DNA of 64,000 nucleotides, taken from contig CP092874.1 of the NCBI GenBank assembly GCA_030710605.1, positions 44,418,665 to 44,482,664 of the forward strand, in the 5' to 3' direction. The position numbers and the translations under genes were made by a program. Shown piece after piece: positions 62,113-64,000 of the stretch (the first letter of the stretch is position 1; every line of letters begins with the position of its first letter). The DNA is from Cordylochernes scorpioides (Eukaryota; Arthropoda; Arachnida; Pseudoscorpiones; Chernetidae). The notes below the pieces were generated by a model. That model searched no databases. It saw only the letters and a list, made by a program, of their open reading frames with translations, and was not told where the DNA came from.

Positions 62113-62416
62113 TATATATACATAATAATAATAGGGGAAAAGCTATAAAACATACAATTATAAATTATCTATTTTTAACAAGCGCCTTCGTCAGGCCCTG
62201 GACCTGCTCCGCCCGTAGACTTCATAGGCTTCACCGTCGCCTCCATCAACGCGCGCGGGCTCGCTACTCGGAGGAGGAGCCTAAACCTTTGCCATCTCCT
62301 GCGGCAACATCACGTGGACATAGCATTCGTCCGAGAAAACGAACGCCCACCATCTCGATGGCGCCCAAGACCTCTGCCTCGGCTACAACGCCGTCGTCGC
62401 ACCACCCGACGCCATC

Positions 62417-62974
62417 TTGGGTTCGGACCTCGCCTGCGTCTTCGCGCCGGGCGTCACCGTCTCGCGACACAGCGTCCTGTGGCCGGGTCACATTGCCTTG
62501 GTTGACCTCGACGTCCATGGCCAGGAGATGGCATTCATAAATGTCCACCTATCACATGATTCTCGTGAGCGAGTCGAACAGCTCGGCGTCATCGAGGTGG
62601 CTGCGGTCCAAGAGGAAGCCTGGGTCCTTGGGGATTTTAACGTCAGGGAGGACCGGAACCGCGACTCTCTCTCCGTGGGGGCCCTCAGAGCTCTTCATGA
62701 ATCGGCTGCGCTATTTGACGCGGCCACCGAGTTTGACGCCGCTCACCTCCCCACCAGGGTCTCTGGCCACGGCGACCGAATCGAGAGCAGTCGCCTCGAC
62801 AGGATCCTCGTTCCAGCGCGTTTCCTGGAGAGAACAACATCTTATGCGACCACGTTCTACAACCTCTCCGATCATCGCATGGTGCTGCTCCGTGTGGGCC
62901 CCCCCAGACGCCCCCTCCCAACATCGCGTGGCCACTATGCTCCACTCTGGGCTGGTCCTGGAGCATTTAAATAA
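62417..62974 (+). pseudogene. LINE APE endonuclease, C-terminal two thirds
   Basis: 185 residues: INVHLSHDSRERVEQLG, VLGDFNVREDRN (catalytic GDFN), SSRLDRILVP and YNLSDHRMVLL (catalytic SDH). Better kept than the copy at 7766-8376, with all late motifs in one frame. The N-terminal NARGL and the HHVDIAF block are upstream in another frame. Confidence 0.8.
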
Positions 62975-64000
62975 CTATCTGGTGGAAATTGGGGAGGACT
63001 TATCCCAGCTTGATGCGTCTCAGCTGTGGGACCGCTGGTCGCTCATCAAGGCCGGCCTGCTCGCGGAGGCTCTATCACTCCACATTCCTCGCCACTACAC
63101 TTGTGATGACAGCTACATCGGCAGGGCTCAACGCCTTATCAGGGCGCAGCTTGAGACCTCGTCAATTAATGCCGACTACCCATCCCTCCCGGACCTCGCG
63201 CGCCTTGTGCGCCACTGCCGCCCAGCTGTCACCATCAGAAACGAGGACGGCGCGGTCTTCGATGGTCCTGAACTGCGGCGTAGGGCCTATGATATTTTAC
63301 AGCCTCGCTTTGCCCGCGCGGCTTGTGACCCGACTGCTGGCGCGGCTTTCATTGAGGGGACTACCATCCCCCTTGACTTCGATGAGAACGACCCCCTTCA
63401 CAGGGAAGATATCACCTTGGCCGAGATTGCCGCCGCCATCTCCTGTCTTCCTAGCGGAAAGGCCCCAGGCTGGGACGGTCTGCCCTTCGAGCTCCTAGTT
63501 GCTTTTGTGGACTTCTTCGCTGGAGCCTTGTGGCGTGTGTTCACGGCCTCCCACTTCCGCGGCGCCCTGCCACCATCCACGCGGCGTAGCTCCATTTGTC
63601 TGGTCCCGAAGACCCGAGGCGGTCGCGGCTTCAGCGGCTATAGGCCCATTTCGCTGCCCTTGGCCGACTACCGTGTCCTGGCGGGTATCCTCCTTCGTCG
63701 CCTCAGACACCATCTACCAGCGCTAGTGCCGGATTGCCAGACTTACGCCGTCCCCGGGAGGGCACCATCCTGGAATATCGCCTGGGTTACCGATGCTGTT
63801 GAGGAGGCGACGGCTGGAGGCCTGCCGCTGGCCGTCGTCTGCGTAGACCTTGAGTCCGCCTTCAACTCCCTGGACCGGGGCTTCCTGTGGATGCTTCTGG
63901 AATCCCTGCGCCTTCCACCGGCCTTTATGAAATGGATTCGGCTCCTGTACGCTGAGGCGGATTCGACGATCAGTGCCGGAGACTTCCACGCCACCGCCTT
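62930..64000 (+). CDS. LINE linker and RT, open to the window end (partial)
   Basis: From about 62930 a single frame stays open to the end of the window. It reads the linker (LWDRWSLIKAGLLAEALSL), LPSGKAPGWDGLPFELL, SSICLVPKTRGG, SGYRPISLPLADY and the first catalytic aspartate in VCVDLESAFNSLD. It closely follows the frame at 6479-7723, where the same stretch is also open. The YADD box would lie beyond position 64000, so the fate of the gene cannot be judged. Confidence 0.75.

Larger units (their letters stand above)
62150..64000 (+). mobile_element. GC-rich LINE, ORF2 5' half, cut by window end
   Basis: Plus-strand copy of the GC-rich LINE. It starts inside or just before ORF2 (IGFTVASINARGL near 62220), covers the endonuclease and the linker, and continues into RT to the last base. 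ORF1 is absent, so it is 5' truncated. The frame changes near 62290-62420 and near 62900-62960. Confidence 0.85.

Overview
The window looks like a slice of AT-rich animal intergenic DNA, most likely from an arthropod or a close relative. The evidence is the mix of parts: Penelope-like elements with GIY-YIG endonucleases, gypsy (Ty3-type) LTR elements, jockey/I-type LINEs, a mariner, short Helitrons ending in CTAG, and Pol III tRNA genes. No bacterial operons, CRISPR arrays or rRNA genes are visible. Almost every kilobase is mobile-element DNA. The only clear host-type protein gene is an intact, intronless RBX1/ROC1-like RING-box protein at 42460-42783 (-). The species cannot be named from the sequence alone.

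Layout. 0-3 kb: a broken AT-rich LINE and a solo LTR. 3-10 kb: two copies of a GC-rich LINE family on the minus strand. One is an internally deleted derivative that joins ORF1 to the ORF2 tail (3160-4830). The other keeps an intact 524-aa ORF1 and a broken ORF2 (5580-10010). 10.2-11.5 kb: a broken mariner with readable inverted ends. 11.5-13.8 kb: a LINE tail running into a 60-bp minisatellite. 14-16 kb: non-autonomous Helitrons. 16.0-21.3 kb: a gypsy element that looks whole. 21.3-27.3 kb: a second, broken gypsy element with almost identical LTRs. 27.8-33.6 kb: a mostly non-coding LTR element carrying a Penelope-like fragment. 33.6-36.5 kb: a fold-back Penelope-like element with Helitrons and tRNA-bearing repeats inside it. 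37.5-41.9 kb: more solo LTRs, a LINE fragment and AT-rich DNA. 42-45 kb: the RBX1-like gene and a third gypsy remnant. 45.5-53 kb: two Penelope-like fragments, one with a good hammerhead ribozyme motif, around a broken I-type LINE with an RNase H domain. 53.3-54.8 kb: a jockey-like element reduced to an intact ORF1 and a stub of ORF2. 54.9-58.9 kb: a giant inverted repeat built from Helitron ends, two tRNA-Gly(GCC) genes and a 32-bp minisatellite. 58.9-60.9 kb: an inverted Penelope-like element crossed by a 100-N assembly gap. 61.4-62.1 kb: another solo LTR. 62.2-64.0 kb: a 5' part of the GC-rich LINE, cut by the window end.

How it fits together. The elements abut or nest at TA-rich junctions. 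One LTR family is flanked by TATATA at nearly every copy, and the two large gypsy elements have ATAT and TATA flanks. Helitrons are stacked end to start at CTAG. Several elements are young but non-autonomous: the LARD-like LTR element, the ORF1-only jockey derivative and the tRNA-carrying Helitrons. They would depend on proteins supplied by relatives elsewhere in the genome.
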